Source: Lepidurus packardi (Eukaryota; Arthropoda; Branchiopoda; Notostraca; Triopsidae). Taken from it: a stretch of DNA of 64,000 bases. How positions within the stretch are numbered: position 1 is the stretch's first letter; every line of letters begins with the position of its first letter. The notes under the pieces are model-generated. The model was not told the DNA's origin. It saw only the letters and a list, made by a program, of their open reading frames with translations, and ran no database searches. The stretch covers positions 8,762,565-8,826,564 of the forward strand of contig JAKZAN010000001.1 in assembly GCA_023053545.1 (NCBI GenBank), written 5' to 3'. The position numbers and the translations under genes were made by a program. Positions 39,101 through 52,400 of the stretch are shown piece by piece.

Positions 39101-42100
39101 TATATTCAAAGTGTGTTATTTCCCCTTAAACGAGTTGTTTAGTACGCTTTTAGGTGAGCGTTGAGGGGTCTAAGTTCACTTATATTGTATTCAAAGCGGG
39201 CTCATATATGGTTTATTAGTCTATTTATGCTCACGGCCCCTTGCTGCGCTCGAATTCTCTGTTTGGAACCTGATTTTTGTACTCAGCAACCTTTATTTAT
39301 TTTTTGCAATGCCTGTTAAGCTGTATATAACTGCCTTTCAGTCACCAAAAAGTATCGAAATGTCAGAGCTGGGAAGCTATGAAAGATCATTGTATACTTT
39401 CTGACTTGAAAACAACAGATCCGATATGCAATATTGATCGGAAGGATCTTAACGTCAGATTTTCGTATGTCGTTTGTCATCCTTGGGTGAGCGGTAAACA
39501 CACTGAAAGACCTTATGTATATTTTTCTCACGGAAGTCTCTATTCTTGTGCAGAACTAGCGAAGTCAAGCCGATTAAAATTGCCTTAAGTGATATTTGAC
39601 AGAGAAAACGAGTGAAGAGGAAAAAGAAAGAGATTTGAATGCATCCAAGACCCTTTGAGCAAGGCCAGGCTGCCCGTTTTCTGCACGTTTGGGATCACAA
39701 CTCCTGGTGCGTGTCTCTCTTACTCTGCCGTTGTTATTGGGCTCCATTGTGCCTCATATGGTAGCTTAATTTCAATTTAAGTCAGCTAATTCGCTTTTCT
39801 TCATAACAAGTGTCTTATGGGGAGCTTGGTTTGGTGAAGAAGTACCTTGCCAACCAAGTTTTGCGAATCGTATCGCCCGTTTGAGACTGTTTTTGTCGCC
39901 TCTTATTAAAAGCTGGCAGATTACGTCGCATTAGAGCGAGAAAGTGGCAGCGCTTAATTAGGTCACAATTAATTACAAGAATAAACATGGGATGAAGATT
40001 CATATGGCAGGCTTTCAGAATTCACTTGGATACTCTATTTTTACATTTAGTCAAATTTGCATGAGAAAAGGCGCGGGAATTTAGAATTGTAATTTTTGTT
40101 TACAGCTGTCACCGTTCGACATGCTTCACTGGGCGATGCTTCGACACCCTTCGGTCTAAGTACCTTCCCTTTCAAGACTTGGAAAATCATGTTAATTACA
40201 AGTTTTGAAAGGAATGCTTTCAACTCCATTTTAATCAAAATTATTCAAAAGATTTCCGACAAGTTTATTGGAATAATTTGTGCTTAATCTTAACTAGGAA
40301 ATTCGGGAATATTGTTAACGGCCCGGAAATTTTTCTTTCGGTTTTGGGGATAGCTTTTTGTCCATTTCTGAACGAGTTAATCGCACCATAAATCAAACGT
40401 AGTCTCTGTATATGCATACGCTTGCCATATTTATTGTTATTACAGGCAATGCTTCCTATCTCATTTCGTTCCTTCTCCTTTTTCTTTTGGGAGGGGGTGG
40501 GAAGAGGTAAGATAAAAAAAATAATCTTATCTCTGGAACGCCCTCTCAATTCCCTGTGCCCAATTCACGTGCTTTAGGACGTTTGAAAGGCTTGCAAACG
40601 CGACCAATGATTCTTTCCTTATTCTGCAGATCAAGTCACTTAGCATTAAAGTCATCAGTAAGCCGAAAATGCGTTTTTGGAATGTTTTTGACTGCCAGGT
40701 GGTTACTGAAAGTGCGGGAGTTGTAAGCTTGATATGTCGGAGTTCTAAAAAGCCTTCAATTAAATGTTGAGTATACCTGTCGTGACCCGCAGTCACGCGA
40801 GAGAGGCATACTTGACAGCGTTTTCGAGAAACCGCTTTCCTTTCTTCTCTTGCAGCCTTTGTAGAAGCAGCTCAGTTCTAAGAGTCGTATTAGAACTGTT
40901 TACGGAATGCGACGTACACATGTATACATTATTGCGAGTTTCGTTAATGTTAGGCGATAATCTAGATTACTTAGTGCAGGGGAATTAAAGGGAATAGAAA
41001 AAATAAACAAATAAAAATTCTAACGGGAATTAAAGCCCTTAGAAACAAGCTCTGTGTTTCACCTCAAGGGGAAGACCCGAGCAAAAAGGACGTCGTCGCT
41101 TTGAAGTTTGAGGGTTACGAAGAGTGATAGAAAGAACGAGAACACCTGTTCACGCATTCTCGAGCTACTTGATATGCAGAAGCTGCAGTTGAAGTGTGAG
41201 CCAAAGATACAAAGGTCTCTGGTTACTCCATAAATTGTCCACCGAAATCTATAGACACACACTTTTCGAACCTTTTAGGTCGCTCTTGTAAATCTCATGC
41301 TCGGTTACGGGACAATACTCAATTACACGCGGGCTTGGATATATGGCAGCCATGTTGCGAAATATTTTCACGTACAATGGCTTTCAGATTGTTTACTTGT
41401 AAGTGAACTCTGGCTTATTTCAATGCGTATTTTCCCAAAAAGGAAAAAATACCCTCTGCATGCCAACAATCAGCATTTCTATAAGCCTTCCAAATTTTGT
41501 CCCTTCGAAACAATGACAAGGAGTCTTTTGAAACGAAATGAAGCTATTATGTGCGACATTGGAAATAGTAGTCCAAAGCCGCGTTCGTTTTGATGAAAGT
41601 TTAAGTCGACGTAAAAGTCTACCCAATGACCGTTCATAAGCGTTCGAGATGGCTAAACTTCTGCTTACAAAGGTTTTATTTAGCTAGTTGACTATTAGTT
41701 TTGGTCTCAAGTCAGGCAAGTCTATAACGAGTACTCATGTGCCCAGACTTAAACTTACCCCCCCCCCCCCTCCTTGTTTAGTTATTTCCTTTGTTTATTA
41801 CGCTCATGTCGAGAGACTGTGTGCTTTTCAAGAATAAGCTACTTTTAATATATTTTATTTGGTTTTTCAATTACTTTAATTGACAATCAACGATTTTTTC
41901 TTCGAATTAATGCATTTTGGGACAACAAGCACGAGCGTAAGTTGTAAACAACCACTGGGAGACAATCGTCACCCGTCAACATCTACATCAGCCACCTTGT
42001 CCTGATAATACTAAAAACGGATTCAAGAATGGAATAAGTTAACTGTCCCACATAACAAAGCAATAATTTTCTATTGAATTCCATACTCGAAACACAAACA

Positions 42101-43411
42101 ATTCGTACATTGTTTATTTTCTACAAGCACCGCCCCATGGGTGGAGCGATTGTATACTTATGCTTATAACCTTTCGTTTTGGACTCATGCCTTTCCAAGT
42201 CGACTTCCGATAAATTTCAAAGTTTAGACTAAAATGAACGCTTATAAGCGTAAGTTACGGAATTTTGGCTAGTCTAAGTTTAAATCGAACTTACAAAACG
42301 AACGCGACTAAAGTAATGGAAGCGAACTCTTTTTAGTTGGAAGTTATACAATTGTTAACTATTTTAATTATGGAAGTTCTTTTGCGTAATTGTCTAAGAA
42401 GTCGGAAAACAATTAATGTATTTCCTCGTAAATAATTTCAATTGAGAACAAAATATTTTTTAAAGCAGGAACTATTTCAGGATCAACAATAATATCTGTG
42501 TTTTATGTTGTAAATTTTAAGTCCTGGGTTCTTTCTAAACTGCTTTGTCTGTAGGAAAACGCTCGTTTATTTTCAGGTCAGTTTCAAATAATTACCATCC
42601 GAAATGCATGTGTTTCTTTGTATCTCGGATAATTACGATATTTTTCTTCGAACAGATTGTAATTTCCGTCCTAGCTTAGTAATTAGCATAAAAAATTAAA
42701 GAGTTTCTAAATGAGGAGAAACTTTAGATGCCGTTTATTTCCGATCATGACACGAGCGACGTCTGCCAATACTTAGTTGGCGCCATGAAATGCTCACTTT
42801 CATTTTTGCTTTGAGCTTTAGTACCATTGTGGTTTTTCTGACTTCTTTTCCACGTCCACGAGACTACTTGATATGCAAGATGCGCTCGGTTAAAAAACTC
42901 CATAAGCGGGTCACGAGGACATTTGGGGGGTTGGCAGCCAAGGTTTTTTGGCTTTTACTTGTTAGGCCTTGACAAGGACGCCCATTTATCTTATCTTTTT
43001 TTACCTTCTTCCTTCGTTTTCTACTTCCTTATGCATGCGTGACTTTAAGAACTGATAACGGGAACTCGATAACCTTATAGAACAGAAAACCAGGGACGTT
43101 TAGCAGCCCGTGATTTATCATACTGTTCTGACAGTAATTTGAGTTAGGACTTTGGGCTCATCCTCTAACTAATTTCCTGCACGCTTAAAGTGGGTAAATT
43201 GTAGTCAATTTTTAAAGAAAGTCCTTTTGCCTTTGGTGTTTGCTCGTAAAGTGCCATACAACTGACGGGCCACCAGTAATAAGTTTGCTGGTATATGACG
43301 TCTTTAGCGGTGTAATAGCAACTCTTTATTATGGCTCCATAATCAAACTGACAAGCAAATGATGGGATGACCAAATTCAGCCCAAGGTGCCAAATCGACG
43401 TCAATAGAAGC

Positions 43412-43448
<37 letters not shown>

Positions 43449-46400
43449 CACAAAAACTTGTAACGCTATTTTCCAAATACGGCGAATCTACTATCATCAG
43501 ATTTTGCTATTGTATAGACATACAGAACCAGTCATATTGTTTATGATTCAACGCTATCTTAAAAAACAAAATTGCGGCGCCACAACTGTTCTTTGAAACG
43601 ACTCATTTGCACAATATTGTTAAGAGATCTGTCGTCCGTCATTGCAACAGAAATCCTTTCGATGTAGCACATTTTTTATGCTAACACAAACGTCCCCACA
43701 GGTTAAAAATGCGTCATGGGTGTTAAACAATAGCGTTGGTTCTGTTTGGCCTTGGCGCATGGCAATGGAATCTTAATTTTTTATCTTGAGTGGTTGTATA
43801 TGTGTGATAACTCGAAGAATGGGGACCAATGGGCTTATTTTGTAGTCATGTGCAACCTTAGCGGATAATTACAGAAGATAATTCGGTAGAATCTTAGGGC
43901 AATTCTTTGAACTATACAAACTTGATAAAAAGGGAGAAATTTCATCTTATTAAGTCTTTGCTCGGAGAGTATGGGGCTTCAGGTGTGGTCCTAAGGCAGA
44001 TCATGGGTGGGGGGTGTTGTTTACACTCGTATTACTCCAGAAATACCGCTAGGAGAAACGTTAATTTTAGATATGACAACGTTTTAGCAGGCTTGGTTTT
44101 GTAATAGTGTATTAAGACTCCCGGATACCTTAGCTTATTGATTGGAAAGAGCCACAGATGGCACTGATGTTTATTATTGTTTTGCGAAAGCTTTGCGTAC
44201 GAAAGTGAGAAAAAAGTAGATAGCCAACTGCCGGGAAAGTTTCTACGCTTGTTTTGCTTCTGATAAGTACAATTTGTCACCACAGTTTGCTGTGGTCTCC
44301 CAAATCAAGTAGTCAAACTTTCGGAACAAGATTTCTCGAAAACGGCTTGTCAGACTAAAAACAAAATTTTCTTTAATTAGCAGCTAGTGTACAACCAAAG
44401 GACAGAATTTTAGGCAACGTATTTCTCATAGTTGCAAACTTCATTCGCATGTTGCTAACTCACTGGAAAATAATGTGCATTGGTTGTTCACTAAATGTTA
44501 TCAAGCTCAAGATTCCTGTCAAATTTTTTTTCAGAAAATGCACTGGTTTTCGAAAAAAGTTGTTCCGAAACTGCCCATGCTAAACGCCTATACCCAGCTG
44601 AGTCCCTTGTGTGCGAAATTAATAAATTCCTAAGCTAGAAATTTATGCACTTTTGACCAGTTGCACATTTCTAAAATATTTTCCTTTTTTTTTTTTTCTT
44701 TTTAATAAAAACAATGTAACAATGAAGGAAAATTTATGTGTAGCTTCATAGGGTGATCATACGAAGGTAATTTAATTACGTACCAATATGATTCATTTAG
44801 TCGTGCGTCTTACAAGGTTCTACGAGTCCCTGAGTTATGTCATCCATGGCGTCATGATGTCCAGCTAGGATGCATACGAATGCTTCTTTTAAAGAAAGGG
44901 AAACGTAAACGATATTAGAACAAGTAAAGATCCCGAAAGTGAAATCCTGGACGCAAAGTTGAAATAGATCGAGGCTATGTTGACTCAGATCTCCCGAGCT
45001 GGAAAAAAATCGCATATAGCACACAGACTAAACATTGACATGAACTAGACGTCCACTTGTCCTTTAGCAATGACTCAAGTCTATAGTTTTTAGACTATTT
45101 ATCTTCGGATGGAAGACGTGCGGCTCGCGATGAAGTGTCACGATTCCGTGTCTAAACTCAAGTCAAACTTTAGCCGTGACTTGCTTTATGTGTTTGCTTG
45201 TGGAAAGGCTACTTAAAGTTTTTTGGGTACTATTATTTTTTCGTGTGGGAAAATAAGCTAATGGTCTCCTCATATTGTAATGTTCCACTATCTTAACGAT
45301 ATATAAAAGAAAATCAGGTTTATTGCATGGGGTGAACCAAACTGCATGTATTCTTCTCCTGGTTCTGAAACCTTGATGTGCGTATAATGTATAAGATATA
45401 CCCCAAGAAACTTGGCTCATTAAGAACACCTTGTCCCGCGTGACACAGTGAAGTACAATTTTATGAGTATTCTGTTAAGGTAGAAAAGCGCCATCGGGCC
45501 GACACAAAAAGAAAGACGTACCTCTTGGAAAGTAAAATAAGAAATACAAGACAAGATAAGGCAGACTGGAGCGGCATTGATTGGTATTTTGGATAGTCAT
45601 AGCTCCTTCACGTCCAGGAATTCTTATAACGCACGTAATTCTTTTTTCCTCTTCCCTTCCTTTCATCTCACAATTTGAAGATTTATTTATAATATTGCTG
45701 AGTCACTTTAACGTTGGTAAGAATGTCCATAATCTTTTAAAGAAGCGTATAATTGTTGCATTCCTGTCAGAAGAGTGTGCGTCAATTACTACAGCTGAAG
45801 ATGCCTGACTCTTAACTTCGGGACCATACATGGAAGAATGGTATAGACAACACTTTTGGGCATCTGGTGACATGAAATGGGCGGGGGTAGCACATTTCGG
45901 TCATATTAATGTGCTCATTATAAATAGTCCCTTGTTTGTTTCTGTATTGACTATGCGAATGAAAAAGAAAAACCCGAAGAGTTATTTACTCAAGTGTTAT
46001 GTCTATCTGGCTATTTATGATTCAGTTATTTTTCCCCAAACAACAAAGAATTTTACTGAACTCTTCAAGCTTATTTCACCGAAGAAGGCTTGCCTGTGAC
46101 AAACACTTGAGACTATCGAGACTAAACAATTAAGGCACATTTTATAACGATTACTTTCCATAAGCTGGAAGGAATAGCTTTCAATTGTGTGAAAGTCGCG
46201 AGTTACGCGTTTATTTTGGTAAAGATGTCATAAAGCGCAGACGCAGGATTTGAAAACGCTCAACGGTTTTTTATGATGCGTAACCGTGTTGGGGCTCCGT
46301 TAGGAACACGCACTGCTAATTGCGAAACAGCATTAAAAGGGCGAATGTTTTGTGTTGTTTCTCAACCCCATTAGCTTTCATTTAGCACTTAGTTGGCAAT

Positions 46401-49400
46401 TGTTTTGAGATCACTCGGTAGACAAGACTTTTCAGGCAGGTTTCGTACAAGTTTCGTTTAATACAGAAGTTATTTTTACCGTAATGGCTCGTTTAGGAAA
46501 AGCGTGACCTTACACGGCATATCTTAGTGTAGTGGGTTAATGACATTCTCGTTTACGAACCATTTTTGCTTGAAAGGGAACACACGAAGTGTTGTCAAAC
46601 TGAGCGTTTTTTTTTATAAGTAAAGCAAACTGGAAAAAGGGAAGCTCCCTTTTGGGTGTTCCGTGCTTCAGAGTAGCCAGCTTGTTTGAGCTGACTCCCA
46701 GAGACAGTTTTGAGTGGACACGCCCTGTTTTAATTCCTGATAGGATAGGATATCTGAATTGTGAAACTACTACCTGTTTTCCGATTCTGTTAACTCTTTT
46801 CTCCAGCCTCTTTGGTTTCTTGGACGAAATCTGAAATGAATTAAGAACTTAAATCGATGCTCTGTGGCGGATATGCTTCTAGGGATCACGTATAGCATAC
46901 CAAGTGTGGATCGAGGCACATCTAATCTTTCTATGAATGTTATCAATCTATCAAAAAGGATTTAAAAAACAACAACAACAGGAGAAGGAATTAATGAAGG
47001 TACCTTCTTTCAAAGCGGTGGTAAAAGCTTAAAATCTTTAGCTTTATCGAAGGAAAGGCAAAGAAAAACTTCTCGCTGTTAATCATTTCCTTAAAGAAAA
47101 TGCCTCTTTTCTTTTTAAGATCCTTTTCACGTGCTTCACGTGTGTTAAACATCCCATGCTTTCTTTTTCTTTTCGCTTTTTTAAAAACACTCGTATTTAG
47201 CTACACGTGTCAGGTTTGAGATCCTGATGCCTTGCTAAACCCTACGGACTCATTAGCATAAGATATGGACAAACAAGAGTGTTAAAAAAATCCAATTTGA
47301 ATTCCCTTTTTGGATTCTTTGAAGAACCGTATAGGAAAATTAAGGAAGCAAATGAGAAGAATTTTCTGTTAGTCATTAAAATTGAAAAGGAAGAAAAAGC
47401 AAAACAGGTATGAGTCAAAATTAAAGCTTGTGTTCCAACTTTTTTCGATAATGTACCGCGTGGTGCGTCACATTTTATCGGTCCCGAGAGGGTCGATCCT
47501 CATTTGCATATGTAAACGACCAAGTGCTAAAAGCGCTTTCCAAACGTACCGCCACACAGCTGGACATTCACGCAAAGTTGTATTTTACCTTTATTTTACT
47601 GCATTTCGCTGTGTTCGAACGCATGGCCACTTGGAAGGCGACACACATTTTATGCAAATGGAGGGAGGGGGGTTTCTTTTCTGGTTAAAGAGACTTGTAA
47701 TAAGCGAGCTTGGGTTATGGACGGAGAGCATTGGGATTAAGGCGGTAACCTTTTAAAAGGATCTAATAAAGTTTCGGGTGGCTAAAATAAAAGCGTTTTT
47801 ATAGAGTTGCCAATCCAAATGCAAACCGATGTAGCATGGAAATAAGAGGTGAATACAAGGAGTCTTGCTTAGTCACTGATTGACAGCTTAGAGAGTGCCC
47901 ATGTTTACCATATCTGCATATAGTTTCGGATGCCAAGATTCATTAGGAGTGACTCGGGAGAATTTGGAACGGTTTCTCGCTGAGTTTTATTGACTTGGAA
48001 GGGAGACAATTGATTTGGGCTAAGGTAATTCTATATTCTTGTGTTTTTTTTTTTGTTTTATTTCTTACAGCCGGATTATTATCACGCTGCGGATCAGTTC
48101 GTAAGAGAAGGGGACGGACCTGTGTACCGTTTGGAAATTCCGTGCGTCAAGTTGGACTACACCGGCGCCTATTCGGTTATTGCTCGGAATTGCCACGGAG
48201 AAGCTAAAGCCGTCATATCCTTGCAAGTGTACGCTCACGGTAAGTGCAACTTCTTTCTTTTTTTCTACTTCTAAAATATCGATTGTCGCCGAGACGTGTT
48301 TTTAAAGTGGGGAAGAAATATCGTCCAACCACGTATAAGGTTAATATTATAACATGAAGGTTGTTTACTATGTCCAAACACAACTTGTATATTATTTTTG
48401 CAGCAATGGGAGTTACTCTTGACCTGTATAGTTTTTGCTTGAAAAACAAAAAGGTCTGGGATATGGAAGAAAATAAGCTGGTTTTCTAAACAGAAGTGGT
48501 GGTTATGTGTTGAATCAGCTGCTTTTTCTGAGGTCTCGCAAAAAGTAGTCAGTATCTCATGTGTTTGAAGAAAGAATGGACACTGTCCACTAAGCTAGAC
48601 TTTTACTTGCACCTTCATGTTTTTAGGTTAAGACCAGACGACACTTCAGACGTGAAAGAGTGACAATTTGGAGCAGGAATTCTGACTTACTTTTATTACA
48701 GATAATTACTTTTTTTCACAATTAAAACAAAACTATTAGTAATAGTATTATATTAGAGCCACTTTTGATATTAGAACTAATTATTTTTTTAAAGTGATAA
48801 TATCAATAAAAGAAACTTAATACATGGAATGAAAACTAAAAACCACGAATTGAAACAGCAGTGCAATTGTTAAGGCTCCCGTATACCTTACCTCGGAATA
48901 GGCAGTTAGTATGGGAATTTCCGAACAACATTTTGAGAAAACTAGTGCATTTCATGACAAAATCTTTGAGAGTAATCGAGCTCGCAAACAGGTGGTGCAG
49001 AGCCAATTAATTTTTTCCAATCAGTAATAAATTCGAAATGTGCAAATGAAGTTTGCAACTATGAGAAATACGTTAAAAATCTGTCCTTTGGTTGTGCACT
49101 AGCTCTAATAAAAAAAAACTTTATTTTTCCCCTTTTCTTTCAAATTTGACAAGCCGTTTTCAAGAAATCTTTTTCCGAAAGTTTGACGACTTGATTTGGG
49201 ACATGGTGCTGCCACAGCAAACTGTGGTGACAAATTATACTTTTTAGAAGCAAAACAAGTGTAGAAAGTTTGCCGGCAGTTAGCGATCTATTTCTTTTTT
49301 TACTTTCATACGCAAAGCTTTCCCAAAACCATGACAAACATCAGTGCCATCTGTGACTCTTTCTCACCGATAAGCTAAGGTATATGGGAGCCTTTACGGA

Positions 49401-52400
49401 ATAAAAAACAATGAAATCATTTGAAGTGGAAGAAAACTAATCTTTTCAGGACTTAAAAGTTAAGAACTACTAAAATTCCTAGTTTATAGTTGTACACTTT
49501 TCGTTGAAAAATTCACAGTAGCAAAAATTCGTTATTTCGTTGCTTCTTTGTTTTTTATAAATTTCTTCACGACACAAAAGAATGCAATTTCGTTGTTGTT
49601 AAGTTGTTGGAGATTTATCGTAATTTAAAGCAATTCATTGTCGTACTCAAGCTTCGGAAGGGATAAGAGATAATCTATGTAATTGGAAGTTCTGCCATAA
49701 TGGATGTTTATGGTTAGTTTTTTAGAATTGAATGCATGGAGCTCAGTTTCCTGTCTCTTTAGATGGTCTTGTATGGAATTCATGGGTGGTAGTTAACAGG
49801 TGGGCCTTGAGTCATGACCTATTGTTGGCTAGATTGGTCCTGGAAAATGGGAACATGCATGACACGCGCGCTGTCACAAAAGCAGGAAAATACCCAGCAT
49901 ATGTCAAAACGGAAGGAAACAGTTGTTTGGGCTTGTTCGAAGCAACGAAAGCCTATATAGATAAATGGAGTAGGTCAAGGCTCCAGAGAGACATAATAAT
50001 TTCTCCTTTTTTGTTTGGAATTATTATTGCTAGAGTTAAATGACTGTACCGCAGTTCAATTAGGGGCGTTGACATAGAAGGGGGAATCTAAAAGAGTCAA
50101 CTTCCTTTTCTGTCCCTTTTTTTCGAGACTTTTGGCTACCAAACAAGGTTACAGAACTGAGAACACAAAGAAACAGCCTGTCTGGAACCTTTCTTATGCT
50201 TATCTCTGTTGTTTGCAGTAGGGTTTGTCTAGCATTTAAGTTAAAAGAATGAGGATCGACTGAATAATTCAGATATATGTATATTTGACTCATTTAAATC
50301 TTGCTGGTCATGGGGAGATGTCTTTCGTTTCCTTCTACGAAACAAAAAGTTCGCCTTCGAAATCTGTGGTGAGTACGTGGTTACGTCACGAGATGAAATG
50401 TTCGACGTCATATGAACATTTTCTTTCACATTCGAGTCACTCAAGTTAGTTTCCTCATCGTTTGCTCATGGTTACTATTGAGCGTTATGCAAAGTGCCCA
50501 GAAGCCAATGTATATAACGCTCATATGCATAAGTTTACGATGAAGGACGGCAACGCCAAATGGGTTATTTGCATTGTTAAGAAGTCTTGGGTGACTTAAG
50601 CCCCGTTTTTGGGCTTACACTCTTTTTTTTGGCTCCGCGAGTAGTTAGTGGGTCTGAGAAGCGCCTCATTAACGCCTGAACAATATGGACACAAGCCTAA
50701 AGGTGCTCGTTATACTGCCCAGACCAATGAACTTTGAATTTGGGAAAATAAGAGATTCTTGGGCAGTCGGTGCTCTTATCTCTTTCGGCGCTTGGGGTTG
50801 TAACAGTTGAACATCTTAGGATTGAAATCACGGAGGGATGGAAAAAGGAAATTCTCTCAGGTTTTACGGGTTTTACTCATTCAGTTTATTATGCGGTGCG
50901 AAAAAGAAAATTCTAATAACATGGCACCTTGAAAAGCCTCCGTGAGTCCTTTTTACGATTCAATCCTCAAGATGAATTCAAAGTTAAGCTTTCAAATAGG
51001 CTTTCAGGTTATACATTCTTCCTAGACATTTTAAACGTCTGATTCTCGGATTGCAACACTTCAGTTATGTTTCCTCTAAACATCTACAGTTTTGAAATAG
51101 TTGCATTGCTGGGTTCAGTTTGGTAATGCTTTTTTTTATATTAAAAGCCTTAACAAAGCAATTTTAGGTAAACATTTTCAAACATTGACGATCAAGCCTC
51201 TTACTCACTGCTCTAAGTACATGGATTGTGAAGAAACAAAGGCAAATTGCTATGGATTAGAAATATAATTATTTATATGAACTTTCTAGTGCAGCAACAA
51301 TGAATTCGTCTCAACTACTTTTCATAGTATTACTTTATGCATTTGGCAGTAATTTTTCCGTTATATCTGTTACAATTTCATGGTTAAATTTTTGATGCAT
51401 GATTCTGTTTTGTACATGTTTAGGACAAGGTTCCAAGTTTGGTACTCCTGCGACGTCTACGAAACTCGGGTAATTATCTAGCATAACTTATGATTATTTG
51501 TATGGACTTGCGTTTCTGGAAGAGAAAAATGAGTTAAAGGTTTCCCTCGTGGCATGGAAGCTGAGGATTAAGAAAACCTTGGTTTTGTCGAATTTGGATT
51601 GGGTAACCCGTTTGGCGTGTGTGCTCTGCATGCATAACTGTTGATTTGGGAATTTTTGCATTTTGGAGTGCGGACTCTATATGTTGTGTTCCATGACATC
51701 AAGTTGAATCGCGGAGCCCGAGCAGAGGACTAGTATGCGTTATATGGCTATTTGCCTTTTGCGTTGAAGCCCTCCCTTGTTTGGGCATCTAGAGAAGGAG
51801 ACAAGAGCATACAAAACATCATTCCTTTTTCGTAGCACAATGGATAGTTTCTCCCTTGTAGAATGTGTATATTGAAACTGTAATTAATTGCTTTCCATAT
51901 TCTCGTCTGGCTGCTCAACTGTACCATTATTTTATTATTCTGCTGCGCTAAATGTCTCATATTTTGACTTTTTGCCTTTTCTAGGACGTTGCAAAAGGTG
52001 CCGGAAATTAGCCAGTCCTTGCGAGATTTGCGGTGTTGTGATGGCGATGCTGTAACGTTCGAGTGCCGCGTTTGTCCTCAGTCAGAATCGAACATTCGCT
52101 GGGAGAAGTCAGGGAAGGTACGTTGAAAAATACCAGGAGTCAAAGATTTCCAACTTGCTAAAGATTAATGTTTTGGTGAGAGTGATAAGCGAACGTTTCT
52201 AGTTATAAGAAAATCGAACGTTTTCGGTAGTCAAAGATTTCAGAGGCTTCAAAACGCTAGAAGTGACGAACTTTGTCAACGTAAAGGACATTTAATTGCT
52301 AAGATTTCATTGTTGAGAGACAATCTAGTTTTTAAAGCCAAACAGGATTTTCTATGTGTGACTTGAAGTGCGTGACTTGAAAGGGGAAACGGTTTATAAA

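Larger units (their letters stand above)
32537..48070. other. Strn-Mlck: 15.5-kb intron
   Basis: This is by far the largest intron. It holds a family A MITE (44116-44600), a G31 run at 43416-43446, a C13 run at 41758-41770 and a short ATC repeat near 36960. The longest open frames (for example 34830-35225 minus and 35412-35834 plus) resemble nothing I know and lack splice support. I see no tRNA and no complete mobile element. It could contain promoters or enhancers for a shorter kinase isoform, but nothing in the sequence proves this. Confidence 0.55.
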
